Positions 1 through 8,728 are shown, numbered from the stretch's first letter. The stretch is 64,000 bases of DNA from Rhodopseudomonas palustris (GCF_034479375.1 NZ_CP140155.1:1984001-2048000); one strand, 5' to 3'. Numbers and translations are program-made. Notes: generated by a model not told the origin, from the letters alone.

Positions 1-130
1 CGATGGTCGCGCGCGCCGGATTGGTATGGTTCTGATCGAACCTTGCGCCGACATGCGATAGATTGCCGGCAGGAAGCGTGCGCCCGCGGATCGCTGCCGC
101 GGGCGGCGCTGGAGCAGATGGAGAGCAGCC

Positions 131-694
131 ATTTCCGACCCGATCGAATTCTTCAAGACCCGCCGCTCGGTGAAGCCGCGCGAGATGACCGGGCCCGGCC
201 CCTCGCCCGAGGAGCTGGAGACCATCCTCACCATCGCCGCGCGGGTGCCGGATCACGGCAAGATCGCGCCGTGGCGGTTCATCGTGTTCGAGGGCGACGC
301 CCGCGCGCGCGCCGGCGAAGTGATCGCGCAGACGTTTGCGCGCAACAAGAAGGACGCGACGCCCGACGAGATCGCGGCCGAGCGCGGCCGGCTGAGCGAA
401 GCGCCGCTGGTGATCGCGGTGGTGAGTGCGCCGAAGCCGCATCCCAAGGTGCCGGCGTGGGAGCAGGAACTCTCGGCCGGCGCGAGCTGCATGAACATCG
501 TCGCCGCCGCCACCGCGCTCGGCTACGGCGCCAACTGGCTCTCGGGCTGGATCGCCTACGACCGCGACGTGCTGACCGGGCTCGGCCTCAAGGACGGCGA
601 GAAGCTCGCCGGCTTCATCCACATCGGCAGCCGCACCAAGCCGTCCGAAGACCGCCCGCGCCCGACGCTGTCGGAGATCGTGACGCGGTTCTGA
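131..694 (+). CDS. Nitroreductase family protein (apparent ATT start)
   Basis: Predicted FMN-dependent nitroreductase-fold oxidoreductase, 187 residues, cytosolic. The opening residues IEFFKTRRSVKPREMTGPGP, then PDHGKIAPWRFIVFEG and the C-terminal GASCMNIVAAATALGYGANW block, are typical of the small YdjA-like branch. The reading frame is closed by a stop at 59-61 and contains no ATG. The first GTG (170) would remove the conserved FFKTRRS segment that forms the first helix. ATT at 131 sits 5 bases after GGAGAG (120-125), so ATT is the best-placed start; a GTG start at 170 or a sequencing slip are the alternatives. The physiological substrate cannot be read from sequence. It stands alone, convergent with the caspase-like gene. 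Confidence 0.85.
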   Translation: MSDPIEFFKTRRSVKPREMTGPGPSPEELETILTIAARVPDHGKIAPWRFIVFEGDARARAGEVIAQTFARNKKDATPDEIAAERGRLSEAPLVIAVVSAPKPHPKVPAWEQELSAGASCMNIVAAATALGYGANWLSGWIAYDRDVLTGLGLKDGEKLAGFIHIGSRTKPSEDRPRPTLSEIVTRF

Positions 695-778
695 CACCTC
701 GCCGCCGCGAGCAGCAGGATTGATCGGATCGCGCTTAGTCCGTGCGCGTCCGATCCGCGATCAGCCGATCCGCGCCGA

Positions 779-2197
779 TCAATCGCGCACCGTCGCGAAG
801 GCGCCGGTCGCGGCATCGACCATGCAGCAGGCCGAGGCCCAGCCGGCGCGCCCGCCCCATTCGACCTCGCACCACGGCGCGCCCACACCGTCTTCGGAGC
901 TGCGGCAGCGCCCGAGTTGGATGCCGGATGCACCGGCCGGGATGGAGAACAACGCCGGGTGACCCGTGCCCGGGCCGGCGCGCACATAGAGGATGCCTTG
1001 CGACACGCTGCCGAGCACGCGGAACATGGGCCGCGCACGCGACGTTGCTTGAGCCGGTGCGGCATCGTCGCGGCGTGTCTCGACGATTGATCGGCTCGAG
1101 ACCCAGCCGGTGCGGCCGCGCCATTCGACCTCGCACCAAGGATGGCGGCCGCCATCATCCGGCGCACGGCAGTTCCCCTTGGAGTCGCCGGAGCTGCCAG
1201 CCGGGATCGCAACGACGATCGGATGACCTGTGCCGGGTCCGGACCGCATGTTGAGGATGCCTTCGGAGACGCTGTCGAGCACCCGAAAGCCCCGGCGCTG
1301 CTGGGTCGCCGACGAGATCGAGGGCGACGGATTTGGCGCCATGACAGGCTCTGCCGGCCTCGGGGGTGAAAGCCCGGGTGACTCCGGCGGCACGACTGCG
1401 GCTGTCGGAGGAGACGTCAGCGCGGCGGCCGCAGCGGTAGCCTGGCCAGAGAAATAGAAGTCGCCCTGAATCGGCGACGACGACAGCCACGGCTGCTGAG
1501 CGCTGGCGGTCGCCTTTTTCACCGCCAACCCGACGCGGTTGAAGGTCTGAAAGATGTCGAGGCCCGGCCGCGTCATGATCTCCGCAAGGGCCCGCGTATA
1601 GGGACTGTGGCCGTCGTCGCCGTCCTGCGCGACGTTGCCGGGCTGGGTCGCGTAAGAGATCAGCGTGCCCTCGGGCGCCTGCATCTGCACCAAACCGCCG
1701 GCGGCGGCGCGCAGCCCCCGACCACCGAACGGGTTGTTGCGGCAGGCGTCGAGCAGGACGATGTTGAGCCGCGTGCCGGCACTCTCCATCTGCCGCAGCA
1801 CCAGCCCGACATCGAGCATCTGGAAATCGACGTCGGCCTCGCGCGTCGGATTAGCGCCGACCGGCACCAGATAGTTGACGCCACGAATCTGCACGCCGTG
1901 GCCCGCATAGTAGAACAGCCCGACATCGGCGCCCGCGGCGTCGCGGCCGAACTGCTGCACCAGCGTGTCGAACCGCGCCTTGTCGACGTCGAGCTGCGCG
2001 CCGCCACCGACAAGCCTGAAGCCGAGCCGCCTCAACGTCTCGACCATCAGAGCGGCGTCCTTGATCGGATTGTCGAGGGCGGTGACGTGACGATAGGCAG
2101 AATTGCCGACGACCAGCGCAACCCTGGTCTCGGCCCAGGCCGCCGAACACGACGCCATCATGAAAAGCGCCAGCAGCAGCCGCACTGCCCGATCCAT
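779..2197 (-). CDS. Secreted caspase-like (peptidase C14) protein with two SH3b repeats
   Basis: 472 residues. Signal peptide (1-22, ending SAAWA), then a caspase/metacaspase p20-like domain (about 25-250) with the His-Cys pair in YYAGHGVQ (His100) and LLDACRNNPF (Cys152). A Pro/Ala-rich linker (250-300) follows, then two tandem bacterial SH3-like repeats (about 303-373 and 391-460). Each repeat carries FRVL-SVS-GIL--R-GPGTGHP and PWCEVEW-GR-GW. C14 enzymes cleave after basic or acidic residues; SH3b domains often bind cell wall or peptides. Export to the periplasm is inferred from the leader. ATG at 2197 follows GAGGAGAG 9 bases upstream. A longer open frame upstream is a shadow of the GGDEF-EAL gene. 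Confidence 0.9.
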   Translation of the reverse strand: MDRAVRLLLALFMMASCSAAWAETRVALVVGNSAYRHVTALDNPIKDAALMVETLRRLGFRLVGGGAQLDVDKARFDTLVQQFGRDAAGADVGLFYYAGHGVQIRGVNYLVPVGANPTREADVDFQMLDVGLVLRQMESAGTRLNIVLLDACRNNPFGGRGLRAAAGGLVQMQAPEGTLISYATQPGNVAQDGDDGHSPYTRALAEIMTRPGLDIFQTFNRVGLAVKKATASAQQPWLSSSPIQGDFYFSGQATAAAAALTSPPTAAVVPPESPGLSPPRPAEPVMAPNPSPSISSATQQRRGFRVLDSVSEGILNMRSGPGTGHPIVVAIPAGSSGDSKGNCRAPDDGGRHPWCEVEWRGRTGWVSSRSIVETRRDDAAPAQATSRARPMFRVLGSVSQGILYVRAGPGTGHPALFSIPAGASGIQLGRCRSSEDGVGAPWCEVEWGGRAGWASACCMVDAATGAFATVRD

Positions 2198-2262
2198 CGC
2201 GCGATCTCTCCTCACCGCTGGTGCGACGATAGACCGAACAGGGCCGGGCCGCCAATGCCCGC

Positions 2263-4707
2263 TCACGCCGCCTTTGATGCGGCGCGGCCGAATTTCGCCA
2301 AGAGGCCGTCGATCTCGGCGGCCGGGCGCGCTGGGCTGAACAGGAATCCCTGCACCTCGTGGCAGCCTTCGGCGCGCAGCGCGTCGAGCTGCTCGACGGT
2401 TTCGACGCCTTCGGCCAGCGTGGTGATGTTCAGGCTGCGGCCGAGCCCGGCGATGGCGCGCACGATGGCGAGACAGTCCGGCCGCTCGGTGAGATCCTTC
2501 ACGAAAGAGCGGTCGATCTTGATCTTGTCGAACGGGAAGCTGCGCAAGTAACTGAGCGACGAATAGCCGGTGCCGAAATCGTCCATCGAAATCCGGACGC
2601 CGAGGCTGCGGAGCTGATGCAGCGTCGCGAGATTGGCTTCGCTGTCGGCGAGAAACAGCGACTCGGTGATTTCCAGCTCGAGCCGGCGCGGCGGCAGGCC
2701 CGATTGCGCCAGCGCCGAGATCACCACCTGCACCAGATTGCGGCTGCGGAACTGCACCGGCGACAGGTTGACCGCGACCTTGACGTCGTTCGGCCAGCGC
2801 GCCGCCTCGAGGCAGGCCTGCCGCAGCACCCATTCGCCGAGGCCGACGATCAGCCCGATGTCCTCGGCGATCGGAATGAAATCGGCCGGCGAGATCATGC
2901 CGCGCTCGGGATGGCGCCAGCGCAGCAGCGATTCGAAGCCGCTGACGCGGTCCTGGGCGAGATCGATCAGCGGCTGGTAGTGCAGCTCGAACTCGCCGTG
3001 CGCGAAGGCGTGGCGCATGTCGAGCTCCATGTCGCGGCGGAGCTGCGCCTGACGATCCATCTCCTTTTCGAAGAAATGATGGCAGCCGCCGCCGGCCGCC
3101 TTGGCGCGGTACAGCGCCATGTCGGCGTTGCGCAGCAGGGCGTCGCAATCCTCGCCGTCGCCCGGCGCCAGCGCGATGCCGATCGAAGCGCCGATCACCA
3201 CTTCGAGCGTATCCATGTCGTAGGGCGCGCTGACGATCTCGATCAGCCGCGCGGCGAAATCGCTGGCCTCGTTCGGCGACGCGACCTGCGTCAGCACGAT
3301 CGCGAACTCGTCGCCGCCGAGCCGCGCCACCAGGTCCTTTCCGCCGACCTGCGCGCTCAGCCGCTCGGCGACGCAGCGCAGCAGCCGGTCGCCCATCGGA
3401 TGGCCGAACGAGTCGTTGACGTTCTTGAACAGATCGAGATCGAGGCACAGCACGCCGACACTGGCGCCGCTCGCCCGGCCCTGCTCCAGCGCCTGCTGCA
3501 GCCGCTCCTGATACAGCGTGCGGTTGGGCAGATTGGTGAGGCCGTCGTGATGCGCCATGTGGGCGATCTTGGCCTCGGCCTTGCGCCGCTCGGTGACGTC
3601 GACCACGGCGACGAGGAAGCCTTCGCGCTCGTCGAACACCACCCGCCGGCCGAACGTCATCACCTCGATCTCGGTGCCGTCGGCCTTGATGTGGCGCCAG
3701 ATGCCGCCGGACTGATAGCTGTCGCCGACCTGCAGCAAGGCGCGGCTGTGCGCGGCCCATTCGTCGCGCGGCCAGATCTCCCGCAGCGTCATCCGCAGGA
3801 AGGCGTCGCGGTCGTAGCCGTAATGCTGCACGGCGGCGTCGTTGACGCTGAGAAATTCCGTGGTCGCCGCGTCGAACACCCACATCGGCATCGGATTGCC
3901 GTCGAACAGCAGCCGGAACGATTCCTCGCGCTTCTTCAGCGAGGTGATGTCGGAGATCGTCAGCGAGACGATGTCGCCGAAGGCGGTGACGCCGAGGCTG
4001 AGATTGCGATCGTCGGTGTCGATCGCGATGGTGTCCTGGCCGCCGCTGTCGATCAGCGCGAGCAGACGCGCCACCACCCCCGACTCGCACAGCAGATGCC
4101 GCCCGCCCGACAGCCGGCTCCATTTCAGGGCTTTCAACGGCTGCTGCAGCAACGACGAGGCGCCGTCGTTCAGATGCACGATCTGGAAGTCGAACGGCCG
4201 GCCGTCGGAACCGCGAATCGCGCTGAGCGAAACGATGCCGTCTTCGGTCGACGAGAAGATCGCGTCGAGCAGATTGTAGCGGAAGCCCTCCTCGTTGATG
4301 TAGACGCCGACCAGCGTACCGCCCCAGCGCGAGGTGGTCGGCAGCGCCAGCAGCACGTATTTCTGCACGATGCCGTCGCGCACGAAATGCGCGGTGGCGA
4401 GATGGGGCCGCTTGTTCTGCAGTGCGCTCGAGGCGGCCTGCACCAGCGCCATCGCGCAATCCGGCGACAGCGCGTCGAGCGGGATGTCCCAGCGCTCGTC
4501 GCCCAGCCATTGCTGGACGTATCGACCGGTGCGCGACACGCCCGGCGACGCGACCGCGAGCTCCAGCAGCGCCATGTGGTCGGCGAGCCGACCGAGGCTG
4601 CCGAGCATGACCTCTTCGTAGCTCGGCAGCGACTGTCCGGACTGAACAGCCGCATGCCATTTGCGCTGGAGTATAGAGAGGTCTGCGGAGAGCTGACTGG
4701 TCAGCAT
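2263..4707 (-). CDS. PAS-GGDEF-EAL cyclic-di-GMP signalling protein
   Basis: Makes and/or breaks cyclic-di-GMP in the cytosol. Read from a possible TTG start at 4821, the order is an N-terminal region with no named domain (to about 290), PAS (about 298-412), GGDEF (about 420-585, intact LGGDEF) and EAL (about 600-845). The cyclase signature is complete, but the RxxD inhibitory site before GGDEF is absent (GGKD). In the phosphodiesterase domain the signature EAL reads ESL (FESLLRW). The glutamate, DDFGTGYSS and AEGVET motifs remain, so activity is plausible. The start is uncertain: ATG at 4707 (GGGAG directly adjacent), GTG at 4734 or TTG at 4821. No transmembrane segment is seen. Confidence 0.9.
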   Translation of the reverse strand: MLTSQLSADLSILQRKWHAAVQSGQSLPSYEEVMLGSLGRLADHMALLELAVASPGVSRTGRYVQQWLGDERWDIPLDALSPDCAMALVQAASSALQNKRPHLATAHFVRDGIVQKYVLLALPTTSRWGGTLVGVYINEEGFRYNLLDAIFSSTEDGIVSLSAIRGSDGRPFDFQIVHLNDGASSLLQQPLKALKWSRLSGGRHLLCESGVVARLLALIDSGGQDTIAIDTDDRNLSLGVTAFGDIVSLTISDITSLKKREESFRLLFDGNPMPMWVFDAATTEFLSVNDAAVQHYGYDRDAFLRMTLREIWPRDEWAAHSRALLQVGDSYQSGGIWRHIKADGTEIEVMTFGRRVVFDEREGFLVAVVDVTERRKAEAKIAHMAHHDGLTNLPNRTLYQERLQQALEQGRASGASVGVLCLDLDLFKNVNDSFGHPMGDRLLRCVAERLSAQVGGKDLVARLGGDEFAIVLTQVASPNEASDFAARLIEIVSAPYDMDTLEVVIGASIGIALAPGDGEDCDALLRNADMALYRAKAAGGGCHHFFEKEMDRQAQLRRDMELDMRHAFAHGEFELHYQPLIDLAQDRVSGFESLLRWRHPERGMISPADFIPIAEDIGLIVGLGEWVLRQACLEAARWPNDVKVAVNLSPVQFRSRNLVQVVISALAQSGLPPRRLELEITESLFLADSEANLATLHQLRSLGVRISMDDFGTGYSSLSYLRSFPFDKIKIDRSFVKDLTERPDCLAIVRAIAGLGRSLNITTLAEGVETVEQLDALRAEGCHEVQGFLFSPARPAAEIDGLLAKFGRAASKAA

Positions 4708-4991
4708 CTCCCGTTTCAATCTGACGGCCGTCACGTATCGCGTCCCCGCGCCCAATCGTTCGGCCTCACTCGACGTGTTCCCGATTAAGACGATGTAAAC
4801 GTCGCGGCGCTTGAGCGACAAACCGCTGATTATGAAGGATTTATGTCGTCTGATGGTTAGTTCTCGTTAGCTTTGACGGATGCGTCGAGAACGTTGAAAT
4901 CGAGTCTCAATTTATTAGTTCTGATCGCAAAGCGAATCGATACCGGCCGATAGGAATTGCAATTCCCGGGCCGAAGGCAATACACTGGACA

Positions 4992-5777
4992 ATGGCACAG
5001 ACCGAGGCATCACACGAAGTCCTGCGCCGACCGCTCCCCGGGACGGTGCCTGAGAATCTGTTGTCCTCGGAAAACGACCGACTCCGGGTGTTGCTGTCCC
5101 AGGCCAGGCTCGACGCGTGGGACCAGTATTCGCGCGCCAGCGCCGAGGCCAGGGCAAACTCGGATGCCGACGAGCTTCACAAGCTGATCGTCGGCGAACT
5201 GCATCACCGCATCAAGAACACGCTGGCGACGGTGCTCGCCATCGTCTCGCAAAGCCTGCGCGGCGTCACCCAGGCCGAGCACGCCCGTGAGGCGATCGAG
5301 GGGCGATTGATCGCGCTCGGCAAGGCGCATGACCTGCTGTTGCAGGAGCGCTGGAGCGACGCCGATCTCGGGCAGATCGTGCGCGGCGCCGTCACGGCGT
5401 TCGACGATCCGCGCGCCTCCAGAGTCACGATCGCGGGTCCGGATGTCCGGCTGGGATCCGGCGCCGTCATCGCGATTGCGATGACGTTGAACGAGCTCTG
5501 CACCAACGCGATCAAATACGGAGCGTTGTCGGCCGCGGAAGGGCATGTCGAGATCACCTGGACGCTCGATCCCGCGACGCAGAGGATGCATTTGAACTGG
5601 CTCGAACGAAACGGGCCGCCGGCGGCGATTCCGACCCATCAAGGCTTCGGTACGCGGCTGATCGAGATGCTGGGCAAGCAACTGAACGGCGAGGTATCGC
5701 TCAGCTACGATGCGGCCGGTTTCGCCTATCGACTGGATGCGCCGCTGGCATCGCTGATGGCCGCGCCGCAGGTTTAG
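4992..5777 (+). CDS. Soluble HWE/HisKA_2-type sensor histidine kinase
   Basis: 261 residues, cytosolic, no membrane segment. A short N-terminal helical stretch (about 22-65) leads into the dimerisation/phosphoacceptor helix GELHHRIKNTLATV (His72 in HRxKN), an N box (NELCTNAIKYGAL), a WLE tripeptide before the G box and GFGTRLIE. This layout belongs to the HWE/HisKA_2 kinases common in rhizobiales. The histidine that usually opens the N box in HWE members is asparagine here. No sensor domain or receiver is fused, so the input is probably another protein. It is divergent from the GGDEF-EAL gene across an AT-rich spacer. ATG at 4992 is the only good start. Confidence 0.88.
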   Translation: MAQTEASHEVLRRPLPGTVPENLLSSENDRLRVLLSQARLDAWDQYSRASAEARANSDADELHKLIVGELHHRIKNTLATVLAIVSQSLRGVTQAEHAREAIEGRLIALGKAHDLLLQERWSDADLGQIVRGAVTAFDDPRASRVTIAGPDVRLGSGAVIAIAMTLNELCTNAIKYGALSAAEGHVEITWTLDPATQRMHLNWLERNGPPAAIPTHQGFGTRLIEMLGKQLNGEVSLSYDAAGFAYRLDAPLASLMAAPQV

Positions 5778-5779
5778 AG

Positions 5780-5967
5780 CCGTTCTGTTTCCGATCGGTC
5801 AGCGCTGGCGTTCCGGGACGCTCACCACAAGTACAACCTCATGGTGAGGAGGCGCGAAGCGCCGTCTCGAGCCATGCGCTCGAACCATGCACCGACGGCC
5901 CTGCGTCGCCCCGCCTTCGCGGCCGGGCTCCTCAGAGGATGAGGTCTCGGTGCATTCGGCAAGAGCC
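5780..5967. repeat. Dispersed intergenic repeat, family A copy 1
   Basis: A block of about 190 bp beginning just after the kinase stop codon. It contains CCTCATGGTGAGGAGGCGCG and a later GGGCTCCTCAGAGGATGAGG, which can pair as a large hairpin. A diverged copy lies at 26136-26320 in the same position and orientation after another stop codon. No protein is encoded. Confidence 0.8.
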
Positions 5968-5972
5968 GGATC

Positions 5973-6068
5973 TCACCACCGAGCCCACGCGGCGATGCCG
6001 ACCATCAGCATCAGAAGCGCGGGGACGAGAACCGGCGGCACCATCCATTCGGCAAAGGTTCGGTTCAT
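5973..6068 (-). CDS. 31-residue single-span membrane peptide
   Basis: A very small ORF encoding 31 residues: a short polar start (MNRTFAEWM) and one hydrophobic helix (VPPVLVPALLMLMVGIAAWA) ending in RW. It would be a single-pass inner-membrane peptide. The ATG at 6068 overlaps the stop of the preceding zinc-ribbon gene (ATGA), and AAGGA lies 8 bases upstream, so translation coupled to its neighbour is likely. Function unknown. It ends close to repeat family A. Confidence 0.6.
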   Translation of the reverse strand: MNRTFAEWMVPPVLVPALLMLMVGIAAWARW

Positions 6069-6250
6069 GTCGTCAGTCCTTCGGGTTGAGCGCTGTCGGC
6101 AAAGGTTTTCCAGGAGCGGCCGCAGGCGACGCAATGCCATTCGTTGACGACGGCGGAGGCGGAATAGTTCGAGCGGCTGGGCGCGACCACGGCCTGGCCG
6201 CACACGCAGGAGTCGGTTCCGAGCGGATTGGAGCGTCGCGGATCGGTCAA
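6065..6250 (-). CDS. Small zinc-ribbon protein
   Basis: About 61 residues from TTG at 6250. It has two cysteine pairs, SCVCGQ and WHCVACGRSW, separated by about 24 residues, which form a plausible zinc ribbon. The C-terminus overlaps the start of the 31-residue membrane peptide by 4 bases. The frame is open far upstream (to ATG near 6455 and beyond), so a longer N-terminus cannot be excluded, but that part is low-complexity and unlike a folded protein. It lies directly downstream of the FixK-like regulator on the same strand, which suggests a shared microaerobic context. Function unknown. Confidence 0.55.
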   Translation of the reverse strand: MTDPRRSNPLGTDSCVCGQAVVAPSRSNYSASAVVNEWHCVACGRSWKTFADSAQPEGLTT

Positions 6251-6450
6251 ACGGCCACCCGGACGGCCAGGCGGCGGTTCAGGCTTCGCAGCAGGGAAAT
6301 CGGGACGGTGATCGCAGGCACGGCGCTTCTCCCTCTGGGGCGGGAGCGCGGTGGCGTCTCTCAGCCGCCGATGCCCGGGACAACCCTGTGCGGCGATAGG
6401 TGTGAGATAGGGATCGGACGCATGAATTACCAGGTGGTGGACGGCCGTCT

Positions 6451-7143
6451 TCATGACGCATCGAACTCGTGCAAGCCGGCACGATCGAGGAACCTCACTG
6501 TCCGACGTTTGCTCAAGACGATGATGCGCAACGCCTGCAACTTGGTCAGGCAGCGCGAGACGGTTTCGTTGCTCAGCCCGAGATAATCGGCCATGTCGTG
6601 CTCGCACATCGGCAGACTCATGACCCCCTTGGTCGCGAGGCGGCGGTCCATCTCGAGCAGGAACGCGGCGACCCGTTCCAGCGCCGACTTGCGCCCCAGC
6701 AACACCATGTGCTCGCGGGCCTTGCGCAACTCGCCGGCAGCGAGGTTACAGAGCCCCCAGGCCAAGCCGGCATCGAGACCGGCCTCGCGGTCGAGATCAT
6801 CGAGCCGCACCGCCAGCATGGTCGTCTTCACGAGGGCTTCGGTCTCGTGACTGCGCAACGCGTCGCCGTCGAGGCCGAAGATTTCCCCCGGCAGGTGAAA
6901 CGCACGCAGATGACGGCGTCCATCGGGCAGACAATGCGAGGCCCGAACCGCACCTTCAAGGACAGCGTAAGCGTGATGCGCCGTCTCGTTCCTGGTGTAG
7001 ATTCGTTCGCCTTTCGTGAAACTCTGCCTGTTCGATCGAATCGCAGCGGCGTTCCCCAGCAAATCGAAATGCGTCTCCAGCCACGAACTGCAGTCGTCCG
7101 TTGGCACGATCATCGCGTCCGTGATCGCCATTTCGGCATCCAA
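6451..7143 (-). CDS. Crp/Fnr family regulator, FixK-like
   Basis: 230 residues: an N-terminal cyclic-nucleotide-binding-like beta roll (about 30-140), a dimerisation helix and a C-terminal winged helix-turn-helix. The recognition region CEHDMADYLGLSNETVSRCL is close to the FixK/FnrN pattern (EtvSR), so a TTGAT-N4-ATCAA-like site is expected. The N-terminal cysteine cluster that holds the Fnr iron-sulphur centre is missing, so direct oxygen sensing through Fe-S is unlikely. In this group FixK proteins are usually driven by FixLJ; no fixLJ is seen here. Small genes of unknown function flank it on both sides. Confidence 0.88.
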   Translation of the reverse strand: MDAEMAITDAMIVPTDDCSSWLETHFDLLGNAAAIRSNRQSFTKGERIYTRNETAHHAYAVLEGAVRASHCLPDGRRHLRAFHLPGEIFGLDGDALRSHETEALVKTTMLAVRLDDLDREAGLDAGLAWGLCNLAAGELRKAREHMVLLGRKSALERVAAFLLEMDRRLATKGVMSLPMCEHDMADYLGLSNETVSRCLTKLQALRIIVLSKRRTVRFLDRAGLHEFDAS

Positions 7144-7202
7144 TTCACTGCAGGAGACCGGATATCACCGCACCGCGCGGAGATGCGGCGTCGGCGGACG
7201 GA

Positions 7203-7379
7203 TCAAACGCTTCGATCGGGGTCGGGCGCCGATTGCTTCGGACGGCTCGCAGGCTTGGCTTGTTCGTCGACGAGCAGCCCGAGCAAAATCAGCAACACCC
7301 TGCGCTGATCTTCGTCGGTGCTCCGTGCCAGGGCCGCGCGGTAGAGCTTCAGGTTCTCATCGCGGATAAAATCTTGCAT
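7203..7379 (-). CDS. Short conserved alphaproteobacterial protein (58 aa)
   Basis: Begins MQDFIRDENLKLYRAALARS, followed by a leucine-rich helix (RRVLLILLGLLVDEQA) and a Lys/Pro-rich tail. Short proteins opening with an (L/M)xxFIRxENLKLxRxxL motif are common in Bradyrhizobium and Rhodopseudomonas, where the function is unknown. ATG at 7379 has GGGGAG 6 bases upstream; an ATG two codons earlier is too close to that site. It lies just upstream of the FixK-like gene on the same strand. The predicted fold is a small helical protein with no membrane span. Confidence 0.65.
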   Translation of the reverse strand: MQDFIRDENLKLYRAALARSTDEDQRRVLLILLGLLVDEQAKPASRPKQSAPDPDRSV

Positions 7380-7666
7380 GAGCATCTCCCCTGCGGAACC
7401 AGGCGGGAGCATCGCGAAGCTCTCAGTCACCCGTCGATGCCGATGGCAGCAAGGTGATCGTCGAGACTACGCACAGATGCGAATGAAAGTCGACGTCAAA
7501 CCGCGACCGAAGTGATGGAACCGCAGACTCATGCTTATCAGCACGTGGAACCGCCGCGCGTCGGTTCGCGCGTCCCTAGATGGAACCGCGAGCGTTTTGG
7601 TCGGTGTGGATTCTGTCGGCGATGTGGCGCGCGCTGATACGGCGAAAGCGATGACGTTCGGCAGCG

Positions 7667-8728
7667 TCAGCGCGCCAGCACTTCGACTTCGCCGTCGACG
7701 CCGTTGACGACGTTGAAGCCGCGCTCGAACACCTTGCCTTCGTTCTTGGCGATAGCGCGGTACTCGCCTTCGGACAGCACCACTTTCGGGAACGCGCCGA
7801 TCGATTCCTTGATGACGTCGCCGCCCGGCGTCAGCACCGACCATGCGGTGTTGGCGAGCGCTTCGCCGCCTTTGTCGGAAACCAGTTTCAGCGTGATCAC
7901 CGCGGCGCGGTGGGTGACGGTGACGTCGGTCAGTTTGCCGGCCTGGACGCGGATGTCGGAGCGCACCACCGAATTGGCGTCGCCGTAATTCGAGACGATA
8001 TAGTAAGTGCCTTCGGGCACCAGCACGACGTCGCCGGCGGCGGCGCTCGGCACCAGCGGCGGGCGCTGGGAATTCTCGAACTGGCTGCCCTTGTAGATCG
8101 AGAACGAAATCTGGTTCTGCGGAATGCGCGTGCCGCCGACGCGGCCTTCGATCCGCAATCCGCCGGCCGGCAGAATGAAGGCCTCGCGGTCGGTATCGGC
8201 CTTCAGCGCCACCGGGCGCACCGCGCTGACCAAGCCGTGGGCGACATGCACCACGTAATTGCCGGGCGGCAGCACGATGTTCGGGGTGGCGCCGTGCTCC
8301 TCGCGGATCAGCTTGATGGCGCCGCTTTCGTCGGGCCGGTCGGAATAGACCCGCCACACCAGTCCGCTGTTGATCGCCGGCAGATCCTTGCCGTAGCGCG
8401 CGGTCAGCGCCAGCACGCCCTGCAGCGGCGCGGGCGATGCGGCGGGCGGCAGCGGCGAGATCGGTGGCGGCGTGACGGCGGCGACCGGCGGCTGGGTCAA
8501 CGGCGGCGGCAGGGTCGGCACGGCGGCGGCGCCCGATGACGGCGCCAGGCTGATCGCGCCGCCGGCGGGAGGCTCGGGCACCGAGGCCGGCGGAATCGGC
8601 GGCGGCCGGTCGCTGAAGAACTGCGCCGGAGCCGGCTGCGCCGAAACCGCGACCAGACACACCGACGCGCAGGCGAGCGCCAGCCAACCGCGTGGCCCTG
8701 CCCGGCCGGTTTTACCCCTGCAAATCAT
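7667..8728 (-). CDS. Secreted proline-rich protein with beta-sandwich repeats, unknown function
   Basis: 353 residues. An N-terminal signal peptide (WLALACASVCLVAVSAQPAPA) is followed by a very proline-rich stretch (about 36-105) and then by three or four repeats of a beta-sandwich-like pattern (for example LPPGNYVVHVAHG, VPEGTYYIVSNYG, LSEGEYRAIAKNEG). The P-x-G-x-Y motif resembles carboxypeptidase-regulatory or transthyretin-like modules, so a periplasmic or surface structural role is plausible. No catalytic residues are recognised. It is divergent from the patatin gene across a spacer that contains a strong palindrome. Confidence 0.78.
   Translation of the reverse strand: MICRGKTGRAGPRGWLALACASVCLVAVSAQPAPAQFFSDRPPPIPPASVPEPPAGGAISLAPSSGAAAVPTLPPPLTQPPVAAVTPPPISPLPPAASPAPLQGVLALTARYGKDLPAINSGLVWRVYSDRPDESGAIKLIREEHGATPNIVLPPGNYVVHVAHGLVSAVRPVALKADTDREAFILPAGGLRIEGRVGGTRIPQNQISFSIYKGSQFENSQRPPLVPSAAAGDVVLVPEGTYYIVSNYGDANSVVRSDIRVQAGKLTDVTVTHRAAVITLKLVSDKGGEALANTAWSVLTPGGDVIKESIGAFPKVVLSEGEYRAIAKNEGKVFERGFNVVNGVDGEVEVLAR

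Noticed and set aside
779..4660. A 1293-codon open frame on the minus strand.
   Set aside because: Only its last 472 codons (from 2197) are a real gene; the upstream part is an out-of-frame shadow of the GGDEF-EAL gene with Arg/Ala-rich nonsense.
2359..4788. An 809-codon plus-strand open frame opposite the GGDEF-EAL gene.
   Set aside because: It is the antisense of a confidently identified protein and has the arginine/alanine-rich composition typical of antisense frames in high-GC DNA.
6451..7143. A true oxygen-sensing Fnr.
   Set aside because: The N-terminal cysteine cluster is absent; FixK-like is the safer call.
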